Positions 1-7,928 of a stretch of DNA of 64,000 nucleotides are shown piece by piece. The position numbers were made by a program, and so were the translations under genes. The stretch's first letter is position 1, and the number at the start of each line of letters is the position of its first letter. Origin of the DNA: Xanthomonas cucurbitae (GTDB lineage: Bacteria > Pseudomonadota > Gammaproteobacteria > Xanthomonadales > Xanthomonadaceae); contig NZ_MDED01000006.1 of the NCBI RefSeq assembly GCF_002939885.1, positions 62,001-126,000 on the forward strand. Reading direction: 5' to 3'. The notes under the pieces were generated by a model, which saw only the letters and a list, made by a program, of their open reading frames with translations, had not been told where the DNA came from and ran no database searches.

Positions 1-189
1 CCGGCGCTGAACGCGCTGCGCGATGCGCTCGGCGCGCTGCCGCATCGGGTGGCGCAACGTGGACGCTCGCAGGTGCCGGTGATCCTGATCGACAGTACCC
101 CCGGTGCCGTGATGCATGGCGATGCGGCAGCGCCGATCCAGCCGCAGCGCGATGCCGCAGGTTCGGCGTCGCTACCGACGCGCCGATGA
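1..189 (+). CDS. C-terminal end of an unrecognised protein (5' partial)
   Basis: Frame 1 is open from the first base and stops at TGA 187-189, giving 62 residues. The start lies outside the window. The segment contains a hydrophobic beta-strand-like stretch (VPVILIDSTPG) followed by a hydrophilic, Ala/Pro/Arg-rich tail. I do not recognise the family. It is convergent with the bestrophin-like gene, whose stop lies 48 bases away on the other strand. Codon use is GC-rich at third positions, like genuine genes nearby, and this is the main reason for calling it coding. Confidence 0.5.
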   Translation, partial: PALNALRDALGALPHRVAQRGRSQVPVILIDSTPGAVMHGDAAAPIQPQRDAAGSASLPTRR

Positions 190-236
190 CCTGAGCGCGT
201 GTCGCCACCGTGGGCGGCCGCCAGGCGCGGTGCATC

Positions 237-1166
237 TCACCACAGCACGCCGTCCACCGGCTGGACCGGCCCGGGCGTGGTTTCACCAATGGCCTGCAGG
301 GCATCGATCTCCACCGTGCGGCACATGCTGTCCAACGGCAGGTCATGGATGGTATTGGCGAACGGGTCAACCAATTCGTCGCCGATCTTGAGAACCGCCA
401 GGAACATCAACCCGGCCAACGTCGATCCCACCGGCGTGGCGTATTGCAGGGTTTCCACCAACCCGATCGGTAACGCCGCGCAGAACAGCCGGGTGAACAG
501 CGTGGGATAGAAGCGGTACTGGTACGGCAGCGGTGTGTTCTTCAGCCGCTCCATGCCGCCTTGCGCATTGGCGATGTCCACCAGGATGCGTTCGACGCTG
601 GCTTGCTGGATGCTGTCGATCCAGCCGGCGCGCCGTGCCTGTTCCACGTCGCGGCCGGTGCTGTCGAGCAGCCCGTTGGCCACGTTGGTGCGCGTCATCG
701 CTGCCGCCGCTTCGTCGGCCTCCAGGTGCGATTCCAGCGCCATCGCCACCGGCAGCCGACGCAACTGGCAGCGCAAGGCATTGACGTAGGCCACCTGCCG
801 CCGCGCGATCGTGCGGCCCAGCGCGGCGGCCTCCGGTGCCGACAGGATGCTCACGCTCAGGCGCGCCAGATTGCGCGAGGCATTAATCATCTGGCCCCAC
901 AACACCCTCCCCTCCCACCAGCGCTGATAGGTGGAATTGGCGCGAAATCCGAGAAACAACGCCAACGCCGAACCGAAAATGGTCAGTGGCAATGCCGGCG
1001 CGCGGAATGGCAGCACGTAGTAGATGATGGTGATCAACACATCCCAGACGAACAACACCGCCAGGGTCTGCCAGACCTGGCTGATGACATCGGCCACGCG
1101 CGGCTTGACGTCGATAATCAAAAGCACACTCCATCGGGAAGGATTCGGTGTCGCCGTGACGCGCAT
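237..1166 (-). CDS. Bestrophin-family membrane protein (putative anion channel)
   Basis: The 309-residue protein resembles bacterial bestrophins (YneE/UPF0187), which form pentameric inner-membrane channels. Visible features are an N-terminal hydrophobic pair (VLFVWDVLITIIYYVLPF and LPLTIFGSALALFLGFR), the family-typical stretch FRANSTYQRWWEGRVLWG, a helical middle, and a second hydrophobic pair near residues 230-280. The start is uncertain. ATG at 1166 gives a family-like N terminus (MRVTATPNPSRW), but its AGGGG sits directly against the start codon; an in-frame ATG at 1196 is also possible. It lies downstream of the LON-domain gene on the same strand after a gap of about 100 bases. The ion carried cannot be told from sequence. 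Confidence 0.8.
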   Translation of the reverse strand: MRVTATPNPSRWSVLLIIDVKPRVADVISQVWQTLAVLFVWDVLITIIYYVLPFRAPALPLTIFGSALALFLGFRANSTYQRWWEGRVLWGQMINASRNLARLSVSILSAPEAAALGRTIARRQVAYVNALRCQLRRLPVAMALESHLEADEAAAAMTRTNVANGLLDSTGRDVEQARRAGWIDSIQQASVERILVDIANAQGGMERLKNTPLPYQYRFYPTLFTRLFCAALPIGLVETLQYATPVGSTLAGLMFLAVLKIGDELVDPFANTIHDLPLDSMCRTVEIDALQAIGETTPGPVQPVDGVLW

Positions 1167-1269
1167 CCCCTGCACGGATGCCGTTGCGCAGCGCACTCAT
1201 GCGCGCGCAGTCTGCCGCTGTCATGGTGCAAGCGTGGTGATGGGGCACCCGCAAGGCGGGATTGCCGGG

Positions 1270-1866
1270 TCAGGTCATCCATTCCAGCACATTGTCCAGC
1301 CGTTGGTGCGGATCGCCCACCTGCAACAGCGACAGGCGCTGTTGTTCGGTCAGCGGCAGCAGTTCGGCCAGCCGCCATCCCACCCATGCCGCCTGATCCA
1401 GCAGCCCCGGACCGACCGATGCGAACTCGCCGCCGGCCTGTTCCAGCATGCGCTCCAACACCGTGGACAGCAGCGCGTGTTCGGGCCGCAACTCGTCGTC
1501 CGGATCGGGATCGCACCAGGCGACGTCACCCACCACAAGGCCGTTGTCGCGAATACGCGAGCGCTGCACATGGAAGCGGCGCATGCCGCGCAGGCGCAAC
1601 ACCAGCACCCCGTCGGCGCCCACATCGAAATCCTCGATGCGCACTTCGGTACCGAACGCGGCCGGCGTGGCCGGGACGCCGACTTCGTTGCCCTCCAGGA
1701 TCAGGCACACGCCGAAACGGGTGCCGTTGCGGCCGCAGTCGCGCACCAGATCCAGATAGCGGCGTTCGAACACGCGCAAGCCCATCGCCGCACCCGGCAA
1801 CAGCACGCTGTGCAAGGGGAACAGCGGCAGTGCGCTGGTGTCGGCAGTGGAGGGAAGCGGCGCCAT
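1270..1866 (-). CDS. LON substrate-binding domain protein
   Basis: The 198-residue protein consists of the LON N-terminal (substrate-binding) domain alone, with no AAA or protease domain. The signature is at the N terminus (LPLFPLHSVLLPGAAMGLRVFERRY), followed by typical beta-rich blocks ending in the RGMRRFHV segment. Stand-alone LON-domain proteins are common in Proteobacteria and their role is not settled. Its ATG overlaps the mpl stop codon (TGATG), so the two genes are probably transcribed and translated together. The remaining 80 or so residues look helical. Confidence 0.85.
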   Translation of the reverse strand: MAPLPSTADTSALPLFPLHSVLLPGAAMGLRVFERRYLDLVRDCGRNGTRFGVCLILEGNEVGVPATPAAFGTEVRIEDFDVGADGVLVLRLRGMRRFHVQRSRIRDNGLVVGDVAWCDPDPDDELRPEHALLSTVLERMLEQAGGEFASVGPGLLDQAAWVGWRLAELLPLTEQQRLSLLQVGDPHQRLDNVLEWMT

Positions 1867-3224
1867 CAGGACAGCTGCGCCAGGAAGCGACGCGGCGCGC
1901 CGTCGAAGCCGCCGTTGGACATGAACACCACATGGTCGCCCGGCTGCGCCAGCTCGCCCAAGGTGTGCAGCAATGCATCGACATCATGTGCCACGCGCGC
2001 ATCGCCACGTATCTGCGCGATGATCGGCGCCGCATCCCAGGGCAGTTCCGGCCGATGCAGGAACACCACCGCATCGGCATCGTGCAGCGACGGCGCCAGC
2101 GCCTGCGCATGCGCGCCCAGGCGCATCGAGTTGCTACGCGGCTCCATCGCCACCACCACGCGCGCCGCCCCCACCTTGGCGCGCAGCCCCTGCAGCGTGG
2201 TTGCAATGGCGGTGGGGTGATGCGCGAAGTCGTCGTAGACGGTGATGGCGCGCGCCTGGCCCAGCACTTCCAGCCGCCGTTTGACGCTTTGGAAGCGTGC
2301 CAGCGCCGGCATCACCGTCGCCGGCTCCACGCCCACCGCATGCACTGCGGCCAATGCCGCCAGCCCGTTGAGCACGTTGTGCCGGCCCACCAGCGGCCAC
2401 TGCACCTGGCCGATCTCCACACCGCGATGGGCCACGGCAAATACGCTGCCGTCGGCGGCGATCAGGCGCGCGCTCCATTCCAGCCGCGCATCGAAGCCGA
2501 ACCGCTCCACCGGTGTCCAGCAGCCCATCGCCAGCACCTCGGCCAGCCGCGCGTCTTCGCCATTGACGATCAATCGCCCACGCGCCGGCACCGTGCGCAC
2601 CAGATGATGGAACTGGCGCTGGATGGCGGCCACGTCGGGAAAGATATCGGCGTGGTCGTATTCGAGATTGTTGAGGATCGCCACCAGCGGCCGGTAGTGC
2701 ACGAACTTGCTGCGCTTGTCGAAGAACGCGGTGTCGTACTCGTCGGCCTCCACCACGAATTCGCGGCCCTGGCCCAGCCGTGCGGAAACGCCGAAGTCCT
2801 CGGCCACCCCGCCGATCAAAAAGCCGGGCGCCCGGCCAGCCGCCTCGAGCAGATAGCTCAGGATGGTGGTGGTGGTGGTCTTGCCGTGCGTGCCGGCCAC
2901 CGCCAGCGTGTCGCGGCCCGGCAACACCTGCTCGGCCAGCCACTGGGCGCCGGAGGTGTAGCGTCGGCCGGCATCGAGCACCGCTTCCACGGCCGGATTG
3001 CCACGCGACAAGGCGTTGCCGATGACCACGTCACTGGCGTCAGGCGAAATGTTGGACGGCACGTAGCCTTGCGCCAGCGCGATGCCGAGCGTTTCCAGCT
3101 GGGTGGACATCGGTGGGTAGATGGCCTGGTCGCTGCCTTCCACCTGCCAGCCCAGTTCACGCGCCAGGGCGGCCACACCGCCCATGAAAGTCCCGGCAAT
3201 GCCGAGGATGTGGAGTTTGCTCAT
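1866..3224 (-). CDS. mpl: UDP-N-acetylmuramate:tripeptide ligase Mpl
   Basis: The 452-residue Mur-ligase family enzyme joins the recycled tripeptide L-Ala-gamma-D-Glu-meso-DAP to UDP-MurNAc, in peptidoglycan recycling. The N terminus has the UDP-MurNAc-binding GIAGTFMGG motif (residues 8-16), the ATP loop GTHGKTTTTT is at 111-120, and the middle domain carries the EADEYDTAFFDKRSKF block typical of Mpl rather than MurC. Start ATG 3224 (MSKLHILG) is preferred over an in-frame ATG three codons upstream because it matches the family N terminus. The gene overlaps the LON-domain gene at its 3' end. Confidence 0.95.
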   Translation of the reverse strand: MSKLHILGIAGTFMGGVAALARELGWQVEGSDQAIYPPMSTQLETLGIALAQGYVPSNISPDASDVVIGNALSRGNPAVEAVLDAGRRYTSGAQWLAEQVLPGRDTLAVAGTHGKTTTTTILSYLLEAAGRAPGFLIGGVAEDFGVSARLGQGREFVVEADEYDTAFFDKRSKFVHYRPLVAILNNLEYDHADIFPDVAAIQRQFHHLVRTVPARGRLIVNGEDARLAEVLAMGCWTPVERFGFDARLEWSARLIAADGSVFAVAHRGVEIGQVQWPLVGRHNVLNGLAALAAVHAVGVEPATVMPALARFQSVKRRLEVLGQARAITVYDDFAHHPTAIATTLQGLRAKVGAARVVVAMEPRSNSMRLGAHAQALAPSLHDADAVVFLHRPELPWDAAPIIAQIRGDARVAHDVDALLHTLGELAQPGDHVVFMSNGGFDGAPRRFLAQLS

Positions 3225-3359
3225 GCGGCACATTGTCGCCGATCACCGCAGCGGCGTGACCTTCCGGTCATTCGCCGGGGCCACTGTCAGAAAAACCCTA
3301 CCGTACTGTCAGGAATTTCCCGATATGCGAACTGCGTCACATCCATCACTCTGCTGAAC

Positions 3360-3490
3360 GCCAGTCGCAGCACCCTTTGGTCCACTCCCCAAGCGGCCAA
3401 ATCCCCAGGGAGCTCATGCTGTCGAGGCTCTGAGCAAGCCTATTACTGGCGTTATTTAGACCCCGGTCGTCTTGTACGACCGGGGTTTTT
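3360..3490 (+). ncRNA. Candidate small RNA between mpl and adk
   Basis: Both neighbouring genes run on the minus strand, yet a strong plus-strand intrinsic terminator ends at 3490 with no plus-strand gene upstream. The 100 or so bases before it can fold: TTTGG (about 3377) pairs with CCAAA (about 3400) around a loop containing CCCC, a second CCCC follows, and GAGCTC can pair with GAGGCTC. C-rich single-stranded loops are a feature of several bacterial sRNAs, including described Xanthomonas ones. I saw no convincing promoter, so the 5' end is a guess. Confidence 0.45.
3460..3490 (+). terminator. Strong Rho-independent terminator, plus strand
   Basis: CCCCGGTCGT (3461-3470) pairs perfectly with ACGACCGGGG (3476-3485) around a 5-base loop and is followed by five Ts (3486-3490). 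Read on the minus strand the hairpin has no T-run, so it does not look like the adk terminator. It defines the 3' end of a plus-strand transcript. Confidence 0.85.
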
Positions 3491-3564
3491 CTTTGCCGCT
3501 GCGCCGCCACGCCCGTACACCGCAGCGGGCGTCCGGGCCGGCGCTCGATCCGGCCCGGATGGGA

Positions 3565-4128
3565 TCAACGCTTGAGTGCGGTGCCGATCCGCTCCAGCAC
3601 CTCGTCCAGCGCCCCCACTCCGTCCACGCGCGCCAGCTTGCCGCGCTGCGCGTAGAAGCCGATCACCGGTGCGGTGGAATCGGTGTAGACCTGCAGACGC
3701 TTGCGGACCGAATCCGGATTGTCGTCCTCGCGGCCTTCGGCCTTGGCGCGCCCGGCGATGCGTTCGACCAGCAGTTCGCTGGCCACGTCCAGCTGCACCA
3801 CCGCATCCAGCGGCTGACCGATCTTGCCCAGCAACTCCTCCAACGCGTCGGCCTGCGCCACGTTGCGCGGGTAGCCGTCCAGGATGAAGCCCTTGGCGAC
3901 ATCGGCCTGGCCAAGGCGGGCTTCCAGCATACCCAACAGGATGTCGTCGGACACCAGGTCGCCGCGTGCCATGACTTCCTTGGCCTTCAGACCCAGCGGC
4001 GAGCCGGCGGCCACTTCGGCGCGCAACAGGTCGCCGGTGGAAATGTGCGGGATCTCAAAGCTGTCTTTGAGCCGTGCAGCCTGGGTGCCCTTGCCCGAAC
4101 CGGGCGGTCCCAACAGAACCAATCGCAT
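3565..4128 (-). CDS. adk: Adenylate kinase
   Basis: The 187-residue enzyme interconverts ATP+AMP and 2 ADP. The Walker A loop GPPGSGKGT is at residues 7-15, followed by the AMP-binding block (ISTGDLLRAEVAAGSPLG) and the DGYPRN motif. The length fits the short-lid bacterial type without a zinc-binding lid. The start ATG is unambiguous because the P-loop begins six residues in. It is divergent from pfp with about 157 bases between the two starts, which must hold both promoters. Confidence 0.97.
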   Translation of the reverse strand: MRLVLLGPPGSGKGTQAARLKDSFEIPHISTGDLLRAEVAAGSPLGLKAKEVMARGDLVSDDILLGMLEARLGQADVAKGFILDGYPRNVAQADALEELLGKIGQPLDAVVQLDVASELLVERIAGRAKAEGREDDNPDSVRKRLQVYTDSTAPVIGFYAQRGKLARVDGVGALDEVLERIGTALKR

Positions 4129-4285
4129 CAGTGGACTCCACTTTCGAAGAAAAACGCGTTGCGGTTGGCGGCGTTAGACTCAGGTCTTCGCCAGCGCTGA
4201 CCGTATGGTCGTGCAGCTTACCGCATCCCGGGAATGTCCCGGCACTGTCCCTTGCGCCATCGCCCCTGTGAGGAGCCTGTCCCCT

Positions 4286-5542
4286 ATGACCACCGGCAAT
4301 CTGTTGTATGCCCAGTCCGGCGGCGTCACCGCCGTCATCAATGCCACTGCCGCCGGCGTGATCGGCGAAGCGCGCGCGCGCAAGATCAAGGTGCTGGCCG
4401 CGCGCAATGGCATCCTGGGTGCATTACGCGAGGAGTTGATCGACACCTCCAAAGAATCAGCTGCCGCGATCGCCGCACTGGCGCAGACGCCCGGCGGTGC
4501 ATTCGGCTCGTGCCGCTACAAGCTCAAGTCGCTGGAAGACGACCGCGCCAAGTACGACCGCCTGCTGGAGGTGCTGCGCGCGCACGACGTGCGCTGGTTC
4601 CTCTACAACGGCGGCAACGATTCGGCCGATACCGCCTGGAAGGTCTCGCAGCTGGCCAAAGCCTATGGCTACCCGCTGCAGTGCATCGGCGTGCCCAAGA
4701 CCATCGACAACGACCTGGCAGTGACCGATACCTGCCCCGGCTTCGGTTCGGCCGCCAAGTACACCGCCGTGTCGGTGCGTGAGGCCGCGCTGGACGTCGC
4801 CGCCATGGCCGACACCTCCACCAAGGTCTTCATCTACGAGGCGATGGGCCGCCACGCCGGCTGGCTGGCCGCCGCCGCGGGCCTGGCCGGCCAGGGACCG
4901 GACGACGCACCGCAGATCATCCTGCTGCCCGAGCGCGCCTTTGACCAGGCAGTGTTCCTGGCCAAGGTGAAACAAATTGTGGAGAAGGTCGGCTGGTGCG
5001 TGGTGGTGGCCAGCGAAGGCATCCAGGACGCACACGGCCGCTTCGTCGCCGATGCCGGCGGCGCGGCCGATTCGTTCGGTCATGCGCAACTCGGCGGCGT
5101 CGCCGCGCTCCTCGCCGCACAGGTCAAACAGGAGCTGGGCTACAAGGTCCACTGGACGCTGCCCGATTACCTGCAGCGCTCCGCGCGTCACCTGGCGTCC
5201 AAGACCGACTGGGAACAGGCCCAGGCCGTGGGCAAGGCGGCCGTGCAGTACGCCCTCAAGGGCATGAACGCGGTGATCCCGGTGATCGAACGCGTCAGCG
5301 ATACGCCATATCGCTGGAAGATCGTACCGGCTCCGCTGCACAAGGTGGCCAACCACGAAAAGAAGATGCCGCCCAGCTTCCTGCGCAAGGACGGCTTCGG
5401 CATCACCGAGCGCGCCCGTCGTTACTTCGCACCGCTGATCAAGGGCGAAGCACCGCTGGCTTACGGCAGCGATGGCCTACCGAAATACGTCAGCCTGAAG
5501 AACGTGGCGGTGGCGAAGAAACTGCCGGCCTGGGAAGGCTGA
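4286..5542 (+). CDS. pfp: Pyrophosphate-dependent 6-phosphofructokinase
   Basis: The 418-residue enzyme phosphorylates fructose 6-phosphate using PPi instead of ATP, reversibly. PPi type is indicated by GGND at residues 109-112, where ATP enzymes carry GGDG, and by PKTIDND at 137-143 with the lysine typical of PPi-PFKs. ATG 4286 is chosen because AGGAG (4271-4275) precedes it at normal spacing and the product begins with the family strand (NLLYAQSGGVTAVIN); an upstream in-frame GTG would add non-homologous residues. hppA and ppa follow within 6 kb on the same strand, so PPi-using and PPi-splitting enzymes are grouped. Confidence 0.95.
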   Translation: MTTGNLLYAQSGGVTAVINATAAGVIGEARARKIKVLAARNGILGALREELIDTSKESAAAIAALAQTPGGAFGSCRYKLKSLEDDRAKYDRLLEVLRAHDVRWFLYNGGNDSADTAWKVSQLAKAYGYPLQCIGVPKTIDNDLAVTDTCPGFGSAAKYTAVSVREAALDVAAMADTSTKVFIYEAMGRHAGWLAAAAGLAGQGPDDAPQIILLPERAFDQAVFLAKVKQIVEKVGWCVVVASEGIQDAHGRFVADAGGAADSFGHAQLGGVAALLAAQVKQELGYKVHWTLPDYLQRSARHLASKTDWEQAQAVGKAAVQYALKGMNAVIPVIERVSDTPYRWKIVPAPLHKVANHEKKMPPSFLRKDGFGITERARRYFAPLIKGEAPLAYGSDGLPKYVSLKNVAVAKKLPAWEG

Positions 5543-5984
5543 GCCCAGCCAGGCCGCCGCGCTCCAGGTGTTGACGCATCCGCACCTGGACAGGCAGACG
5601 ATGGCGTGCCGCCGCATCGAAGCAGCAGCTTGATGCCAACGCGGCATCGCCGTGAATGTGGCGACAGATGGCTGCCAGATCGATGCGCCACGGGAGTGGC
5701 AGCCGGTTCAATTGGGCTACCTGCAACTTGGCGCTACGGCTCGCGCCAGGATGAAACGCACGAAAATGGCAGACGATATGCATCAAATGCCGAAACCCTG
5801 GCGGCACAGCTCACTCCTTGAGTTCCCACCATCTTGGTGGCGAGCTTAGTGACGGCACTCACCGTATGCGATCAGCATGAAGTTATTACTTCGCTACCGA
5901 AGCTGCGCCTTCTGCTCCTAGCCCTGTGACTTTTGACGCTCTAAGGATGCTCGTTAACTCGATCTTCATGGGGAATAAAACGTT
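5543..5984 (+). other. Intergenic gap after pfp, no gene recognised
   Basis: About 440 bases without a convincing gene. Short open frames on both strands lack family resemblance, ribosome-binding sites or consistent codon use. The right half (from about 5850) is visibly richer in A and T than the flanks and leads into the secreted-protein gene at 5985. A small hairpin (CCACCATCTTGGTGG near 5826) is present but has no T-run. Confidence 0.5.
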
Positions 5985-7022
5985 ATGAAATCCAAATCGA
6001 AGCATGTGTTTAGGGCATGCATCATTGGGAGCATTACCAGCGTAGGGGTTGTGGATGCTGTCTCCGCAATGAGTGAGGCGGGCCGTGTTGAAGCCATGTC
6101 GGGGTGGGAGTCAACGCTTAGGCAGGAGGCACCCAACATGGAGGGCTGCTTCCGCTCTACGTTCCCGGACAAAGGTTGGCAGGCGGTGCGTTGCGGTCCA
6201 CCGCCGAAGGCGATCGTAGGACGAAAGCGCACTGCAAATGGCAGCGGTCGAACCACTGCCACCGCCGATCAGGCGCTCGTCGTCGGTAACGGGAACGATT
6301 ATGCCGCGCTCTCAAGCAGGCCGACCCGCTCGGTGGTCGGTTCGTTTCCAAGCGTCAGTGGCGTCACAACCGGCGTTGTCCAGTACTCGCTGCAGATCAA
6401 CACCGACAACGACAGTAATCCAGCCGCTTGCGCGCAATTCGGCTTTTCCTCGTGCAAGACCTGGCAGCAGTACGTGTACTCCAGCGATTTTGATGGGGAC
6501 TCCAGCAATGGCTTCCAGCCGGTCGTCTTCATCGAAAGCTGGGTCTATGCAACGAGTTCTGCGGAGTATAAGGCCGTCGGTTGCCCATCTGGCTGGGATG
6601 CCTACGATGGCAACGCATGCGTCCATAACAGCGATTCGGTGAGCGCACCGCTGGTGCCGGTGTCGGGCATCGGCAGTGTCAAACTCACCGGATCAGCGAC
6701 CTCAGGAGGTGTTGACACCGCAACGTTCTCGATCAACGGGCGTGCCTACAGCGTGAGCCAGGCCGCTTCCACGGTGCATATCAACAAGATCTGGCGCAAG
6801 TCCGAATTCAATGTGTTCGGAAATGGCGCACGCACGCAGACTGTATCTTTCAACCGGGGCTCACGCGTGACGGTGAATGTTGCCGTAAACGACGGCACGG
6901 CAAATGCGCCGGCCTGCATAGGCGATTCCGGCGAGACGTTTGAGCAGAACAACCTGACACTCGGTAGCTGCACTTCCTTCGGTGGCGCATCGCCCGGGAT
7001 TAGCTTTCCTCAAAGCAACTGA
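5985..7022 (+). CDS. Secreted hypothetical protein
   Basis: The 345-residue protein has a Sec-type signal peptide: positively charged MKSKSK, a hydrophobic stretch, then AVSA as a likely cleavage site near residue 28. The mature part opens with a conserved-looking block (PNMEGCFRSTFPDKGWQ, AVRCGPPP) seen in a family of exported proteins of unknown function in soil and plant-associated bacteria. The rest is rich in Ser, Thr, Asn and Gly with several Cys, as expected for an extracellular beta-rich domain. GGGGA lies about 10 bases before the ATG. Base composition is more A/T-rich than neighbouring housekeeping genes, suggesting an accessory insertion between pfp and hppA. No enzymatic motif was recognised. 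Confidence 0.75.
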   Translation: MKSKSKHVFRACIIGSITSVGVVDAVSAMSEAGRVEAMSGWESTLRQEAPNMEGCFRSTFPDKGWQAVRCGPPPKAIVGRKRTANGSGRTTATADQALVVGNGNDYAALSSRPTRSVVGSFPSVSGVTTGVVQYSLQINTDNDSNPAACAQFGFSSCKTWQQYVYSSDFDGDSSNGFQPVVFIESWVYATSSAEYKAVGCPSGWDAYDGNACVHNSDSVSAPLVPVSGIGSVKLTGSATSGGVDTATFSINGRAYSVSQAASTVHINKIWRKSEFNVFGNGARTQTVSFNRGSRVTVNVAVNDGTANAPACIGDSGETFEQNNLTLGSCTSFGGASPGISFPQSN

Positions 7023-7033
7023 CCTTTGCGCGT

Positions 7034-7057
7034 CCGGGAGGATCGCGTTCCTCCCGG
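7034..7057 (+). terminator. Stem-loop after the secreted-protein gene
   Basis: CCGGGAGGA (7034-7042) pairs with TCCTCCCGG (7049-7057) around a 6-base loop, beginning 11 bases after the stop. There is only a weak pyrimidine tail, so termination is likely but unproven. It also lies beyond the 3' end of the convergent gene at 7159. Confidence 0.45.
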
Positions 7058-7158
7058 CGCTCTTCGCATGATGCCGACGGTCATCTATCCAGCAGGACTG
7101 GTGGCCTAGCCTTGCGCGCGCAGGCGTCGCTCCACCACGCCTGCGGTCTTCACACTCC

Positions 7159-7683
7159 TCACTGGCAGGCCTTGCCTTCCATGACCTGCTGCGCAGCGAA
7201 CATCGGCACCTGCGGGATTCTTCCCGCAGCCGCCTGCTGCTTGGCGTCTTCCAGATAGATGCGCGACTGGCCTTGCCCATCCAGCTGCGGCTTGGCGTCC
7301 ACCGGTTTGCGCCAGATGCGCACCACTGCCTGCTGGCTGGGGCAGGCCGCGCTGGGGACGCGGATCACGTCGTTGAAGATCCAGCCCGACGCAACGCTGG
7401 GCGCGGCCTCGGCGTAGTCCACCAAGCGTGCGCGTGGCTGGCAGGTGGGGCTGCTGCGCACCACTGAGACCGTGTACGGCTGCGCGGCATTTCCGGTGAA
7501 CACTCCCTCGATCCGCGCACAGGCCTCCGGGATCTGTCGCAAGGTGTGAACGGCGCCGATCGCCTGCGCGGTACCGGGCGCACGCGGCTTCAGTTCCGGG
7601 GCGGGGTCTGCAGCCAATGCGCTGCCAGCGAAAAGCATGGCGAGCAGCACAGTGGCGGAACTGGACGCGGTGTAGTTGGACAT
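7159..7683 (-). CDS. Exported hypothetical protein
   Basis: The 174-residue protein has a signal peptide (MSNYTASSSATVLLAMLFAG, then SALA before ADPAPE). The mature part contains four cysteines and no recognised catalytic motif; a conserved hypothetical periplasmic protein is the best description. ATG 7683 is preferred over an in-frame GTG at 7689 because AGGA precedes it with 7-base spacing. The gene runs against its flanks pfp and hppA and is convergent with the secreted-protein gene at 5985. Confidence 0.7.
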   Translation of the reverse strand: MSNYTASSSATVLLAMLFAGSALAADPAPELKPRAPGTAQAIGAVHTLRQIPEACARIEGVFTGNAAQPYTVSVVRSSPTCQPRARLVDYAEAAPSVASGWIFNDVIRVPSAACPSQQAVVRIWRKPVDAKPQLDGQGQSRIYLEDAKQQAAAGRIPQVPMFAAQQVMEGKACQ

Positions 7684-7928
7684 GGTCACTTCCTAGGATC
7701 GGCTGGATCGTGGTGGCCGCAGGCTGTCACGCAGCAACTGAACGACACGCCAAAGCCGTTGTGGTGGCACCCCTGCAAACAGCGGCGCATACTCGGCCGC
7801 GATCCGGCCATTGAACATCGCGACGCGCATTGTGGCCCTTGCGGCCGTCGAGTCCGTAATCGCCTCCACTCGTCGTGCATCGCCCTTGGTTCGTCCGACC
7901 GGATGACATCCATTCTTTGGGAGGGGTC

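Noticed and set aside
561-3575. A 1004-codon plus-strand open frame
   Set aside because: It runs antisense to the bestrophin, LON-domain and mpl genes, which have clear family motifs; its product is Arg/His/Gln-rich, typical of an antisense frame in high-GC DNA.
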